In this document: one piece after another, positions 1 to 8,291 of the stretch
Layout of the letters: each line of letters starts with the position of its first letter
How positions within the stretch are numbered: position 1 is the stretch's first letter
Source of the DNA: JBGTLW01 sp041743835
GTDB lineage: Bacteria; Planctomycetota; Phycisphaerae; Phycisphaerales; Phycisphaeraceae
Assembly (NCBI GenBank): GCA_041743835.1
Contig: JBGTLW010000005.1
Span: forward strand, 1 to 39,776
Length of the DNA stretch: 39,776 nt
Direction of reading: 5' to 3'
Notes under the pieces: model-generated
What the model saw: only the letters and a program-made list of their open reading frames with translations
The model's database searches: none
Told to the model about the DNA's origin: nothing
Program-made: the position numbers and the translations under genes

Positions 1-586
1 CCTCGAAGAACTCCCGGCCCAGGACATCCGCTTCCTGTTGACCACCGCGCTGGGACTCGAAGATGTCTCGAAGCGCTCGGTCAAGAAAGTGCCGGCGCTC
101 CGCGTGCGCGAACAAGCTGATGACAAAGGTGTGCACCGCTTGGGCCATCGCGGTGCGCGGCGTCGCGGCGGCGGGGTCGGCGAGGGCGATCAGGTGACCG
201 AGTTGGTCGGCGACCGGCCCCGTCGGCCCCACGCCGATGATTTGGCCATGCTTGAGGCGGAAGGCTTCGTAGTAATCCGCAAGCCCCGCACCATCGAGGT
301 TGACCCACCTGCAGGCGTAGCGGTCCTGCGGGTCGATCTTGCTGTACACGCTTTCTTCGCCGTAGCGGAACAGCATGAGATCGCCCACCCCCGCGATGCT
401 TCGGCCGGCCGGCAAGTCGAGCGCGACGCGGCCCGCGCGGGTCATCTGCGCGGTGATGGTCGTGGCGGGAGCGCGGCCCGCGTTGGCCCAGCGATAGACC
501 CGGCCGGGCGCGTAGTCCTCGTTGCCATAACCCGCGACGCGCCAGAGCGTGCTTTCAATGGGGTCCTGATAGATCGGCAGGTCCAT
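1..586 (-). CDS. AraC-family transcriptional regulator, N-terminal part (cut by left edge)
   Basis: An open frame runs on the minus strand from an ATG at 586-584 to the left edge without a stop, giving 195 codons. The protein starts MDLPIYQDPIEST and has the build of the sugar-sensing beta-barrel half of AraC-type regulators: an early tryptophan-rich stretch, a segment around LPAGRSIAGVGDLMLF, and a linker region reading RWVNLDGAGLADYYEAFR followed by an HGQIIGVGPTGP turn. The helix-turn-helix half expected at the C terminus lies outside the window, so the family call rests on the sensor domain and on context. It is transcribed away from the glycoside hydrolase gene at 699, the usual arrangement for a local sugar-responsive regulator, and the 112-base gap is AT-rich with repeats. 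Regulation of that hydrolase is inferred. Confidence 0.72.
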   Translation of the reverse strand, partial: MDLPIYQDPIESTLWRVAGYGNEDYAPGRVYRWANAGRAPATTITAQMTRAGRVALDLPAGRSIAGVGDLMLFRYGEESVYSKIDPQDRYACRWVNLDGAGLADYYEAFRLKHGQIIGVGPTGPVADQLGHLIALADPAAATPRTAMAQAVHTFVISLFAHAERRHFLDRALRDIFESQRGGQQEADVLGREFFE

Positions 587-698
587 ATCACACAATATAC
601 GTCATGGATCACGATATATGGCGTGCAATGCGATAATTGCGCGTCATAATGTGTGGTAGTATCACGTTAACTACTTCACCCCATTTTGGAGCCTGCTC
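587..698. promoter_or_regulatory. Divergent promoter/operator region between AraC-type regulator and GH4 gene
   Basis: This spacer is much richer in A+T than its surroundings. It holds a direct repeat CGTCAT at 600-605 and 642-647 (start-to-start 42 bases, about four helical turns), an inverted repeat CACG/CGTG at 610-613 and 622-625, and a second inverted repeat GCAAT/ATTGC at 625-629 and 636-640. AraC proteins commonly bind paired direct repeats, so these are candidate operators. TATATT on the minus strand (599-594) could be a -10 box for the regulator. CATAAT at 645-650 could serve the hydrolase. GGAG at 688-691 is the ribosome binding site for the ATG at 699. Confidence 0.4.
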
Positions 699-2228
699 AT
701 GACCACCGCCACCAAGCCCGCCGCCGACCTCGGCCATCTGGCCCACACCAAAGCCGCCGACTCGCAGGAGGGACTCAAGGGCAAGTTCCAGCGGCCGATC
801 AACGTCACGTTCATGGGCGCGGGCTCGGGGTTCTGCCCGACGCTGTGCAAGGACGTGCTGCTGATCCCCGGCAACGACCGTGGCGAGTTTCGCCTCTGCG
901 ATGTGGATGAGGACCGCCTCAAGACCATGCACAAGGTCATCACCAAGCTGATCGCGGACTCGGGGCGGTCCGATGGCTGGTCCGTCCGCGCGTCCACCAA
1001 CCGCCGCGAGCTCCTGCCGGGCACCACGTACGCGGTGTGCTGCGTTGAGGTGTCGGGCCTGGCGTGCGTGAAGTGGGACAACGACATCCCGCTGAAATAC
1101 GGCGTCGATCAGTGCATCGGCGACACCATCGGGCCCGGCGGCTTGTTCAAGAGCCTGCGCACCATCCCGGTGTTCCTGGACATCCTGCGGGACATGCGCG
1201 AGCTGTGCCCCGACGCGATCATGCTCAACTACACCAACCCGATGAGCATGATGGTCACCGCCGCCGGCCGGGCCGTGCCCGAGATGCAGGTCGTCGGCTT
1301 GTGCCACAGCGTGCAGGGCACCAGCCACCTGCTGGCCAAGTACGCGGACGTGCCTTACGAGGAGATGAGCTGGGAGTGCGCGGGCATCAACCACCTCGCG
1401 TGGTTCACCCGCTTGGAGCACAAGGGCGAGAACCTCTACACCAAGGTGCTCTACGAGAAGTTCGCCCGCGAGATCGCCGAGGGCTACAAGGAGTTCGAGG
1501 CGGGCATTACCAGCCACGACTCACGCAGTAGATACAGCGACAACCCGTGGAAGCAGTCCGACCTGATCCGCAAGGACATGTGCGTCCACTTCGGCGCGTT
1601 CATCACCGAGTCCAGCGGACACCTCAGCGAGTACCTGCCGTACTACCGCAAAAGCGAAGAGGGCTACAAGCTCATCCGCACAGGGTACGAGGGCGGCACG
1701 CGTTTCTACGCTACGAACTGGCCCGACTGGCGCAAGGGGGCCGACAGCCACCGCATGAAGCTGGTCAGCGGCGAGGCAAGCATCGAACTCAAGCGTTCGT
1801 GGGAGTACGCATCCTGGATCATCGAGGCCCGCGAGAAGGACGTGCCCGTCCGCATCCACGGCAATGTCATGAACCACGCGACGCCGACGCTATGCAAAGC
1901 GAAGCGTCAGGCCCTGGGCGAGGCGGGCAAACTCATCACCAACCTCCCCGGCGACGGCGCGGTCGAGGTCGCCTGCATGATCGACGGCAACGGTATCAAC
2001 CCCACGCGCTACGGTGCGCTGCCCGCGCAGATGGCGCACATCTGTGCCAGCAACATGGCCATGTTCGACCTGGGCGCCACGGCCTGCATCGAGCGCAGCA
2101 AAGAGGCCGCGATCCACTCGCTGCTGCTGGACCCGCTATGCTCAGCGGTCTGCACGCCCAAGCAGATCAAGGACATGACGCTGGAACTGTTCGAGGCCGA
2201 GAAGGACTTCCTGGTCGATTACCGCTGA
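699..2228 (+). CDS. Glycoside hydrolase family 4 (alpha-galactosidase/alpha-glucosidase type)
   Basis: This 509-residue protein belongs to the NAD- and manganese-dependent GH4 glycosidases, which cleave glycosides by transient oxidation at C3 rather than by ordinary acid/base hydrolysis. Visible signatures are the dinucleotide-binding loop GAGSGF (residues 40-45), IGPGG (about 144-148), NYTNPM (177-182), the metal-binding Cys in GLCHSVQG (C202) and the metal-binding His in GINHLAWF (H232). The sequence most resembles the MelA/AglA-type alpha-glycosidases. Anomer and sugar cannot be settled by eye. No signal peptide is present, so it should be cytoplasmic. The first 30 residues are a polar extension ahead of the Rossmann fold. 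The start is supported by GGAG seven bases upstream. Control by the divergent AraC-type gene is likely, and a strong hairpin follows the stop. Confidence 0.92.
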   Translation: MTTATKPAADLGHLAHTKAADSQEGLKGKFQRPINVTFMGAGSGFCPTLCKDVLLIPGNDRGEFRLCDVDEDRLKTMHKVITKLIADSGRSDGWSVRASTNRRELLPGTTYAVCCVEVSGLACVKWDNDIPLKYGVDQCIGDTIGPGGLFKSLRTIPVFLDILRDMRELCPDAIMLNYTNPMSMMVTAAGRAVPEMQVVGLCHSVQGTSHLLAKYADVPYEEMSWECAGINHLAWFTRLEHKGENLYTKVLYEKFAREIAEGYKEFEAGITSHDSRSRYSDNPWKQSDLIRKDMCVHFGAFITESSGHLSEYLPYYRKSEEGYKLIRTGYEGGTRFYATNWPDWRKGADSHRMKLVSGEASIELKRSWEYASWIIEAREKDVPVRIHGNVMNHATPTLCKAKRQALGEAGKLITNLPGDGAVEVACMIDGNGINPTRYGALPAQMAHICASNMAMFDLGATACIERSKEAAIHSLLLDPLCSAVCTPKQIKDMTLELFEAEKDFLVDYR

Positions 2229-2262
2229 ACCAGCTGGTTATCCCGCAACGTGTCCCACCCCA

Positions 2263-2290
2263 AAGCCGAGGGATCGCCATCCCTCGGCTT
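2263..2290 (+). terminator. Intrinsic-type terminator hairpin after the GH4 gene
   Basis: A perfect 12-bp stem (AAGCCGAGGGAT pairing with ATCCCTCGGCTT) closes a four-base loop CGCC, 34 bases after the GH4 stop. The run of T after the stem is short (CTTCTTCAT), so it is an imperfect Rho-independent terminator, though the stem is very stable. It separates the GH4 gene from the DUF2868 gene. Confidence 0.75.
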
Positions 2291-2372
2291 CTTCATGCGC
2301 GTGACGGTGACCCGGTGACTTGGGAGCAGTGCATCTTGCCCCTGATGCGGATTCAGCCGAAGATAGCCGGCC

Positions 2373-3824
2373 ATGCCCGATGCCGCGCCAACTCCCACGC
2401 TTGCCGACCTGGGCCTGCTTGTCGCGGCGATCGATCATGACCAGCAACGACCCGTCGCGCAGCGGGAACTGGATGACAAGGCGTTTCATGCCGCCAACCC
2501 CACGCCTGCCGCAGACGATCTGGCCACGCTGCGGCGGTGGGCCGCGCACAGGGCGGGTGCCCATCACGCGCTCGGTGAACTAGCCCGGCGTGCGGCCGCG
2601 GCTGAAGCGTTGATGCGTGTGCTTTCGCTGGCCCTGGGCCTGGCGGTGGGTGTGCTGCTGGCGCTTGGGGTGTTTTACTACGACGGCAGCGCGCGGATCA
2701 ATGTGCTGGCGGTGCTGGCGGTGTTTGTGTTCCTGCCGTTGGCGCTGCTGTTGCTGGTGGGTGTGGCGATGCTGCCGATGCGGGTGGCCGAGGCTTTGCC
2801 GGGCGTCGGGCCGTTGGCGGAACTTTTGCGTGGCCTGAGTGTGGGCCGGGTTGTACGTGGCGTGATGCACCTGCTGCCGCAGTCGTGGCGGGACAGCCTC
2901 GCGTGGTCACGCGGCGCGGCCGGCAAGCACGCGCAACTGTACGCGGAGGTGGAGAAGTGGTCGCTGCTCACGGCTTCGCAGGCGTTCGCATCGGCGCTGA
3001 GCTTTGCCGCGATCATCACGCTGCTGCTGCTGGTGGTGTTCAGTGACTTAGCGTTTGGCTGGAGCACGACGCTGGATATTTCCCCCGCCAGGTTCCATGA
3101 GTTGACGCAGGGGTTGGCGCTGCCCTGGTCGTGGACCGCGCGGGCCACGCCGAGCCTTGAGTTGGTGGAGTCGTCGCGCTATTTCCGGCTAGCGACCAAC
3201 GAAGCGACGCCGGAGGATGCCCGCGCGCTGGGCGGGTGGTGGGGGTTTGTGGTGATGTCGATGGTGGTGTACGGGCTGCTGCCGCGGCTTGTCGTCTGGT
3301 ACATCTGCCATGCGCGGCAAAGGGCCGCGATCCGTGCTGCACTTCTGACCACGCCGGGCGCGCCGGCGGTGCTGCGTCGGCTGTCGCGGGCCGCGATCCA
3401 CACCGCGTCGCCCGAGGCGGAACTTGGCGCTCATGACACGCCCGGTGCGGAACTGTCGCGCAGCTCCATCGCGGATGCGGATGCGGTCATCATCTGGGCG
3501 GACGCCCCGCGCCCGTCGTCGGGATCACCTCATCCCTTGGCCGCGGGCGGGTCACGCACCATCGCGGAGGACCGGGCTGTGCTCGCGTCGCTGGGTCAGC
3601 GCGATCCTCGGCCAAGCGTTGCGTTGTATGTGAAGGCGTGGGAGCCGCCGATGCTGGAACTGCTCGACTTCCTGCGCGATCTTCGGCAAACGATCGGCCA
3701 AGGTGCGGCCATCACCGTCGTGCCCACCGGCGACGCATCCGCAGAGCAGCACAACGCCTGGCACCGCAAACTCACAACCCTGAGCGACCCCTGGCTAAGC
3801 GTGGCCGCGCGAGCAGAACCATGA
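2373..3824 (+). CDS. DUF2868-family integral membrane protein
   Basis: This 483-residue protein has an N-terminal soluble part rich in Ala and charged residues (1-78), then membrane segments at about 80-102, 109-134, 205-232 and 295-320, and a soluble C-terminal part. That pattern, and its position directly ahead of a DUF3482 GTPase, match the DUF2868 family, which is regularly found beside that GTPase in proteobacteria. The biochemical role is unknown. The C-terminal region holds a strand reading ADAVIIWADAP and later VALYVKAWEPP, suggesting an alpha/beta domain on the cytoplasmic side that could contact the GTPase. The start codon is the first ATG after the upstream terminator and no strong Shine-Dalgarno sequence is visible. 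The 55-base gap to the GTPase supports co-transcription. Confidence 0.75.
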   Translation: MPDAAPTPTLADLGLLVAAIDHDQQRPVAQRELDDKAFHAANPTPAADDLATLRRWAAHRAGAHHALGELARRAAAAEALMRVLSLALGLAVGVLLALGVFYYDGSARINVLAVLAVFVFLPLALLLLVGVAMLPMRVAEALPGVGPLAELLRGLSVGRVVRGVMHLLPQSWRDSLAWSRGAAGKHAQLYAEVEKWSLLTASQAFASALSFAAIITLLLLVVFSDLAFGWSTTLDISPARFHELTQGLALPWSWTARATPSLELVESSRYFRLATNEATPEDARALGGWWGFVVMSMVVYGLLPRLVVWYICHARQRAAIRAALLTTPGAPAVLRRLSRAAIHTASPEAELGAHDTPGAELSRSSIADADAVIIWADAPRPSSGSPHPLAAGGSRTIAEDRAVLASLGQRDPRPSVALYVKAWEPPMLELLDFLRDLRQTIGQGAAITVVPTGDASAEQHNAWHRKLTTLSDPWLSVAARAEP

Positions 3825-3879
3825 AACCGCCCGATAACAACGCCAAACCCGATGCCAGGACCAGCGTGCTGAACATGCC

Positions 3880-5307
3880 ATGCCACAGGTGACCCCTCCC
3901 CATCCTCCAGCGCCCGCCTTTGCGGTGGTCGGCCATCCCAACAAGGGCAAGAGCAGCCTGGTCGCCACGCTCGCGCGCGATGATTCGGTGCGCATCAGCC
4001 CCGAGCCGGGCACCACCGTCAAGGCCCGCCACTTCCCTATGCGCTTGGAGCGTGACGGCCGGACGCTCTACACCCTGATCGACACGCCCGGCTTCCAGCG
4101 GGCCCGGGCCGCGCTGGACTGGATGCGGGAGCACGAGACAGACGCGGCATCCCGGCCCGCGGCGGTGGCGCGGTTTGTGCGTGAGCACCGCGGCACCGAT
4201 CGGTTTACCGATGAGTGTGAGTTGCTTGGGCCGTTGGTTGAGGGTGCGGCCATCCTTTATGTAGTCGATGGTGCTCACCCCTACGGCCCGGAGTACGACG
4301 CGGAGATGGAGGTCCTGCGCTGGACCGGCCGGCCCAGCATGGCGGTCATCAATCCCATCGGTGCCGCGACATATGCCGACTCGTGGCGCGATGCGCTGGG
4401 GCAGTTCTTCAAGGTGGTGCGTGTGGTCGATGCGGTACACGCGCCCTTTGAACAGCAGATCAACCTGCTGCGGGCGTTTGCACAACTGGATGAGGCGTGG
4501 CGGCCGATGCTGGAGGAAGCGGTCGCGGCGCTGCTCGAAGAGCGTAGCCACAAGCAACGGGCCGCAGCCAAGGTGATCGCGGAGCTGCTCGCCGATGCGG
4601 TCACGTGGCAGGAGGTTCAGGACATCGATCAGGAGGCCGACCCCGAGCCGCACAAGGTCAAGCTGCGGGAGCGGTATCGCGGCCACCTGCGCCAGATGGA
4701 GCGCGAGGCGCGCGAGGCGGTCCAGGAGCTTTATCAGCACGACAAGCTCGACCGCCACGAGCCGGACATCGAGGTGCTCAGCGACGACCTGTTCTCCAGC
4801 CAGACGTGGCGGCTGTTCGGGCTTAAGAAGCGCGACCTGCTGGCGATCGGCGTGGCGGGCGGCGCGCTCATGGGTGGGGCGATCGATGCGGCGATGCTCG
4901 GGGCGTCGTTCCTCACGGGCACCGCGATCGGCGCGGTCGCGGGTGGGGCTGCGGCTTACTTCGGGTCGGACAAGCTCGCGGATGTGAAGCTTGTGATGTA
5001 TGGCCATCTTGGTCGGCGGGAGTTGAAGATCGGCCCGATGCGCAACGTGCAGTTCCCGTTTGTCCTGCTGAACCGTGCGGCGCTTCATCAGCGTGTCATC
5101 GCGGCACGGACGCACGCGCAGCGCGATCGGCTGGAGCTTGGCCGGGCTGCGCTGGAGGCTGGGGAACTCAACGCGTTGACCACTGAGCAACGCCGGGCGT
5201 TCGGCCGGTTGTTCGCAAAGGTTCAGAAGACCACGCCCGGCAGCCCGGCCCGACTGGCGCTGGTGGCTGAGCTTGCGGAGCAGGTCGAAGCGATCATCGT
5301 GCCGTGA
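3880..5307 (+). CDS. DUF3482-domain GTPase (Era/EngA-like G domain)
   Basis: This 475-residue protein opens with a small GTPase domain: P-loop GHPNKGKS (residues about 13-20), switch I threonines in PGTTVK, and G3 motif DTPGF near residue 68. The position normally held by NKxD reads NPIG, so the base-recognition motif is degenerate. The C-terminal two thirds are helical and charged, with a glycine/alanine-rich hydrophobic stretch at about 320-370 (AGGALMGGAIDAAMLGAS and onward) that may insert in or lie on the membrane. This arrangement fits GTPases carrying DUF3482. It probably acts at the inner membrane with the DUF2868 protein encoded just upstream. The function is undefined. The gene ends 15 bases from the stop of a convergent gene. 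Confidence 0.87.
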   Translation: MPQVTPPHPPAPAFAVVGHPNKGKSSLVATLARDDSVRISPEPGTTVKARHFPMRLERDGRTLYTLIDTPGFQRARAALDWMREHETDAASRPAAVARFVREHRGTDRFTDECELLGPLVEGAAILYVVDGAHPYGPEYDAEMEVLRWTGRPSMAVINPIGAATYADSWRDALGQFFKVVRVVDAVHAPFEQQINLLRAFAQLDEAWRPMLEEAVAALLEERSHKQRAAAKVIAELLADAVTWQEVQDIDQEADPEPHKVKLRERYRGHLRQMEREAREAVQELYQHDKLDRHEPDIEVLSDDLFSSQTWRLFGLKKRDLLAIGVAGGALMGGAIDAAMLGASFLTGTAIGAVAGGAAAYFGSDKLADVKLVMYGHLGRRELKIGPMRNVQFPFVLLNRAALHQRVIAARTHAQRDRLELGRAALEAGELNALTTEQRRAFGRLFAKVQKTTPGSPARLALVAELAEQVEAIIVP

Positions 5308-5322
5308 GGTGAGAGTTGCCGA

Positions 5323-6462
5323 TCACGGCGCGGGGTCTTCTGCGGAGTCCTGCGGCTGATCGCTGGGGCTTTGGTCCTGCGGCTCGGTCAGGTTGCGTTG
5401 CAGCTTCTCCACCAGGCTAGGATCGATCCGGTGCCATTTGACCTGAAGCTTCTCGGAAAATGTGCCCTCGATCGGCTGGGTCTGGTACACGGGGGTGGCC
5501 ATCATGCCAAGCGCGGCGGTCCAGTCGAGCATCTGTGCGCGGAGGTCGTCGTTGATGTCGATGGACCTGCCCACCTCGCGTGTGGCGACTTCGAGCTGGA
5601 CCGCGGCGGGGGCGAAGGATGCGTCGCCCGCCGCAAGCCGATCGCGGAGGTCCGTGAACATCGCCACGAGTTGCACACCACCCGCCTGGGGCAGGGCGGC
5701 TATCAGTTGATCCCTGCCGGCGACCCTCACCGCGTTGCCCGCAGCCACCACGGGCACCGTGCGGATGTCCACGACTGTGGCGGTGCTGGCGCGGGTGGTC
5801 ATGGTGACGTATCGCGGGTCGCTTGGAGAGACCGTGGCCTCCACATCCAGCACCGCGCCTTCCTGCACGACTGAGATTGTCGGCGCAGATCCGGCCGGGA
5901 CCCCGCCCCGCACGTTCCCCGGCACATCGAAACGATCGCCCGCGGGCATGGCGTTGGCTCGCGCGGCTGCCTTTTCCTGGGCACGTTGGGCCTGCATCTG
6001 ATGCAGGGCCGCAGCGGCTCGGCGGTTGGTGGCGTCGGCTGGGCCGGGCATCGGCTCCAGGGCGGGCAGGTGCGACAGGATGACGGCGTAGTCGTGCGTT
6101 GTGAGGCTCGACAGGTCCGGCTCGAAGCTCAGCAGTTGCCATTTGATGTACGCGTCGATCACCGTGTGGTCGTGCAGCGTCCGGCCGAGCAGCCGGATGA
6201 CCTCTACATCGTCCATCGCAAGCTGACGATCCTGCGCAAAGTTGCTGGTGTCGCGTGGCAGGGTGCGGTCGCGGTGCCAGGTCTGCGCTTCGCGGCGGAG
6301 CATGGAGAGCACGGCAGCAGGATTGGTTTTAAGTCGCGTGCCCTGCGTGGTCTGTGGCGGGTCGCTGGCGCTGACGTGCCATGCGGGCATGGTCATGGTG
6401 CAGGCGACGGCGAGACAGGTGATGAATAGCTGCCGCGCGGATTGGGCTCGCGTGTGACTCAT
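5323..6462 (-). CDS. Exported protein of unknown function
   Basis: The chosen start (ATG at 6462) gives 379 residues beginning MSHTRAQSARQLFITCLAVA and a signal peptide ending near MPAWHVSASD. A longer reading of 417 residues from 6576 would bury that signal, so I prefer the shorter one. I do not recognise the family. The mature protein has an N-terminal helical region (about 30-140), an Ala/Gln/Arg-rich helical linker (AAAALHQMQAQRAQEKAAAR), and a C-terminal beta-rich part with repeated Val/Thr strands (ISVVQEGAVLDVEATV, VTMTTRASTATVVDI). It ends in an acidic Pro/Ser/Gln tail. It lies 158 bases downstream of the thioredoxin gene on the same strand. A periplasmic location is inferred from the signal peptide. 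Confidence 0.78.
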   Translation of the reverse strand: MSHTRAQSARQLFITCLAVACTMTMPAWHVSASDPPQTTQGTRLKTNPAAVLSMLRREAQTWHRDRTLPRDTSNFAQDRQLAMDDVEVIRLLGRTLHDHTVIDAYIKWQLLSFEPDLSSLTTHDYAVILSHLPALEPMPGPADATNRRAAAALHQMQAQRAQEKAAARANAMPAGDRFDVPGNVRGGVPAGSAPTISVVQEGAVLDVEATVSPSDPRYVTMTTRASTATVVDIRTVPVVAAGNAVRVAGRDQLIAALPQAGGVQLVAMFTDLRDRLAAGDASFAPAAVQLEVATREVGRSIDINDDLRAQMLDWTAALGMMATPVYQTQPIEGTFSEKLQVKWHRIDPSLVEKLQRNLTEPQDQSPSDQPQDSAEDPAP

Positions 6463-6620
6463 GCGTGAATCGTAGCCGTCGATCAGTGCGACCACCACAC
6501 AATTCCCGGCACTGCTTTCCCCACATCTGTGAGCGTTGGCCCACAGCATGGAAAAGCCTCGGGGCCAACGCGGCACCCGGGGCAGGGGTTAGGCTTGATG
6601 GGTTGGGCGGCTGGCGCGTG

Positions 6621-6950
6621 TCACAGGTGCTTGTCGATCATCGTGGCGATGGCGGCCTTGGTGCTCACACCGACGAGGCGATCTACCGGCTTGCCGTGCT
6701 TGAAGAGGATCAGCGACGGGATCGCGGAGATGCCCAGGTCGGCTGCGGCCTGCTGGCCCTGGTCCACGTCGAACTTGGCAACGGTGACCCGGCCCTCGTA
6801 GTCCTCAGCGATGGCATCTACCGTCGGCCCAAGCACGCGGCAGGGCATGCACCACTGGGCCCAGAAGTCCACCAGCACCGGCCGATCACTCCGGCCGATC
6901 ATCTCCGTGAAGTCTTTGTCCGTCAGTTCCAGCGTCACAGTTGCGGGCAT
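6621..6950 (-). CDS. trxA: Thioredoxin
   Basis: This 109-residue protein is a full-length classical thioredoxin, a cytoplasmic dithiol-disulfide oxidoreductase. It has the DFWAQWCMPCR active-site segment, the KFDVDQ strand, and the cis-proline loop ISAIPSLILFKHGKPVDRLVG. The redox motif is CMPC instead of the usual CGPC, a substitution in the dipeptide that tunes redox potential. There is no signal peptide. The start is well fixed by AAGGAG nine bases before the ATG. It is transcribed away from slyX and ahead of the exported protein at 5323-6462. Confidence 0.95.
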   Translation of the reverse strand: MPATVTLELTDKDFTEMIGRSDRPVLVDFWAQWCMPCRVLGPTVDAIAEDYEGRVTVAKFDVDQGQQAAADLGISAIPSLILFKHGKPVDRLVGVSTKAAIATMIDKHL

Positions 6951-7073
6951 GTCTTAACTCCTTTCAAGCAATTGAACCCGCGACACAGCCGATGTATTCC
7001 AAAGCAGCCGAGATGTGGCGTTGGGCCACGGGGCGTGGGCCTGCGCGGGGGCTGTGTGGGTAAGATGCGCCCC

Positions 7074-7298
7074 ATGATGGACGACCCTGATCGGTTGACG
7101 CGGCTTGAAGAGAAGCTCACCCATGCCGAGCACCACCTGTCCCAGCTCGATCAGGTGGTGCGTGAGCTTGGCGATCAGGTGCTCGGTGTGTCGCGTCGTC
7201 TTGAGAAGTTCCAGCAGTCGTTGACGACCCTGACCGATCGTGTCGCGTCGAGCCAGCCCCCGCCGGATGCTGCGGACGAGAAGCCCCCTCACTGGTAA
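7074..7298 (+). CDS. slyX: SlyX-family small coiled-coil protein
   Basis: This 74-residue acidic protein has a single long amphipathic helix with heptad leucines (RLTRLEEKLTHAEHHLSQLD onward) and ends in the hallmark Pro-Pro-His-aromatic tail (KPPHW here, compare PPHY in Escherichia coli SlyX). The molecular role of SlyX is not established. Three in-frame ATGs compete at 7065, 7074 and 7077. I chose 7074 because SlyX homologues start just before the helix. A TAAGAT hexamer at 7061-7066 might be a -10 box, which would favour the later starts. The stop TAA is followed after one codon by the in-frame TTG that starts the phosphatase gene, so the two are almost certainly co-translated. Confidence 0.8.
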   Translation: MMDDPDRLTRLEEKLTHAEHHLSQLDQVVRELGDQVLGVSRRLEKFQQSLTTLTDRVASSQPPPDAADEKPPHW

Positions 7299-7301
7299 CC
7301 C

Positions 7302-8291
7302 TTGCTATTCTTCCCCACCTACGCCAGCTACGACGCCGAGGCCGACGTATGGTCGGTGGACCTGCACCTGTGGGCGTTTAGGGTGGCGGCGGGTGCGGCG
7401 AGGCGCGACGCGGTGTCGCGGGTGTTCCGCCGTGGCCTTGGCCTGAAGAAGGAACACGCCAACACGCAGGTGTATCAGAGGCGCGCGGCGCTGTTTCTGG
7501 TGGATGTCATCAAGCGGCAGCCGATATCTGTCCGGCTGGGCGGCGAGGCCTTCCCGCTGGGCGAGACACGCAAGAGCGGCCACATGGAAACAACCCTGCA
7601 ACTCCCCGGCGGGCTTGTACGATCGCTGTGCTCAGCCACCGGCACGCTGTGGTTTGAACCCCACGAAGAAACCGGCTTGCCCGGGATCGCGGTCCGCCTC
7701 ATCACACCGCAGGGGGTGAGTGTGATCTCAGACATTGATGACACCACCAAGGCCTCCTACGTCTGGAAGAAGCGCAAGCTGCTCAAGACCACCTTCGTCC
7801 GCTCGTGGAAAGCGACCAAGGGCCTGGCCGCGGTCTATGGCGAGTGGGCACGGCTTGGCGCGGCGTTCCACTACGTCTCCACCACGCCCTGGCAGTTGTT
7901 CCCGGAGTTGGATGCGTTCAAGCGGGTCGCGGGTTACCCCGAGGGCACTTATCACCTCAAGCGCTTCCGCGTGCAGGACCGCAGCTTCCTGGACCTGTTT
8001 GCGAAGGCTGAGAAGTACAAGCCCAGGCTGATCGAGCCGATCCTGCTGCGTTTCCCCCACCGGCGGTTTGTGCTGGTGGGCGACAGCGGCGAACGCGACC
8101 CGGAAATCTATGGCCAGCTCGCGCGTCGGTATCCCGAGCAAGTGACGGCTATCCTGATCCGCGATGTGGCTGCGCTGGGCAGCGACCACACGCGTTACGC
8201 CCGCGCGTTTGCGGGCCTGCCACGCAGCAGTTGGCAGGTGTTCGACAAGGCCCGACACATCGCCACCCCGCAGGTGTTGCAACCATCATGA
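7302..8291 (+). CDS. APP1-family (DUF2183) phosphatidate phosphatase
   Basis: This 329-residue protein contains the HAD-like catalytic signature of APP1 phosphatidate phosphatases, DIDDT (D144 and D146 as DxDxT), followed by a conserved STTPWQLF segment (about 193-200) and the acidic motif GDSGERDPEIY (about 260-270). Members dephosphorylate phosphatidic acid to diacylglycerol. The first 130 residues form the beta-rich N-terminal domain usual for the family. The start is TTG at 7302, since there is no ATG or GTG between the slyX stop and the beginning of recognisable N-terminal homology. The gene overlaps the next one by ATGA. Substrate is inferred from family and from the lipid-kinase neighbour. 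Confidence 0.84.
   Translation: MLFFPTYASYDAEADVWSVDLHLWAFRVAAGAARRDAVSRVFRRGLGLKKEHANTQVYQRRAALFLVDVIKRQPISVRLGGEAFPLGETRKSGHMETTLQLPGGLVRSLCSATGTLWFEPHEETGLPGIAVRLITPQGVSVISDIDDTTKASYVWKKRKLLKTTFVRSWKATKGLAAVYGEWARLGAAFHYVSTTPWQLFPELDAFKRVAGYPEGTYHLKRFRVQDRSFLDLFAKAEKYKPRLIEPILLRFPHRRFVLVGDSGERDPEIYGQLARRYPEQVTAILIRDVAALGSDHTRYARAFAGLPRSSWQVFDKARHIATPQVLQPS

Noticed and set aside
3772..5190. Long open frame on the minus strand opposite the DUF3482 GTPase gene
   Set aside because: It mirrors the GTPase frame, is Arg/His/Leu-rich in the way high-GC antisense frames are, and has no domain or start signal.
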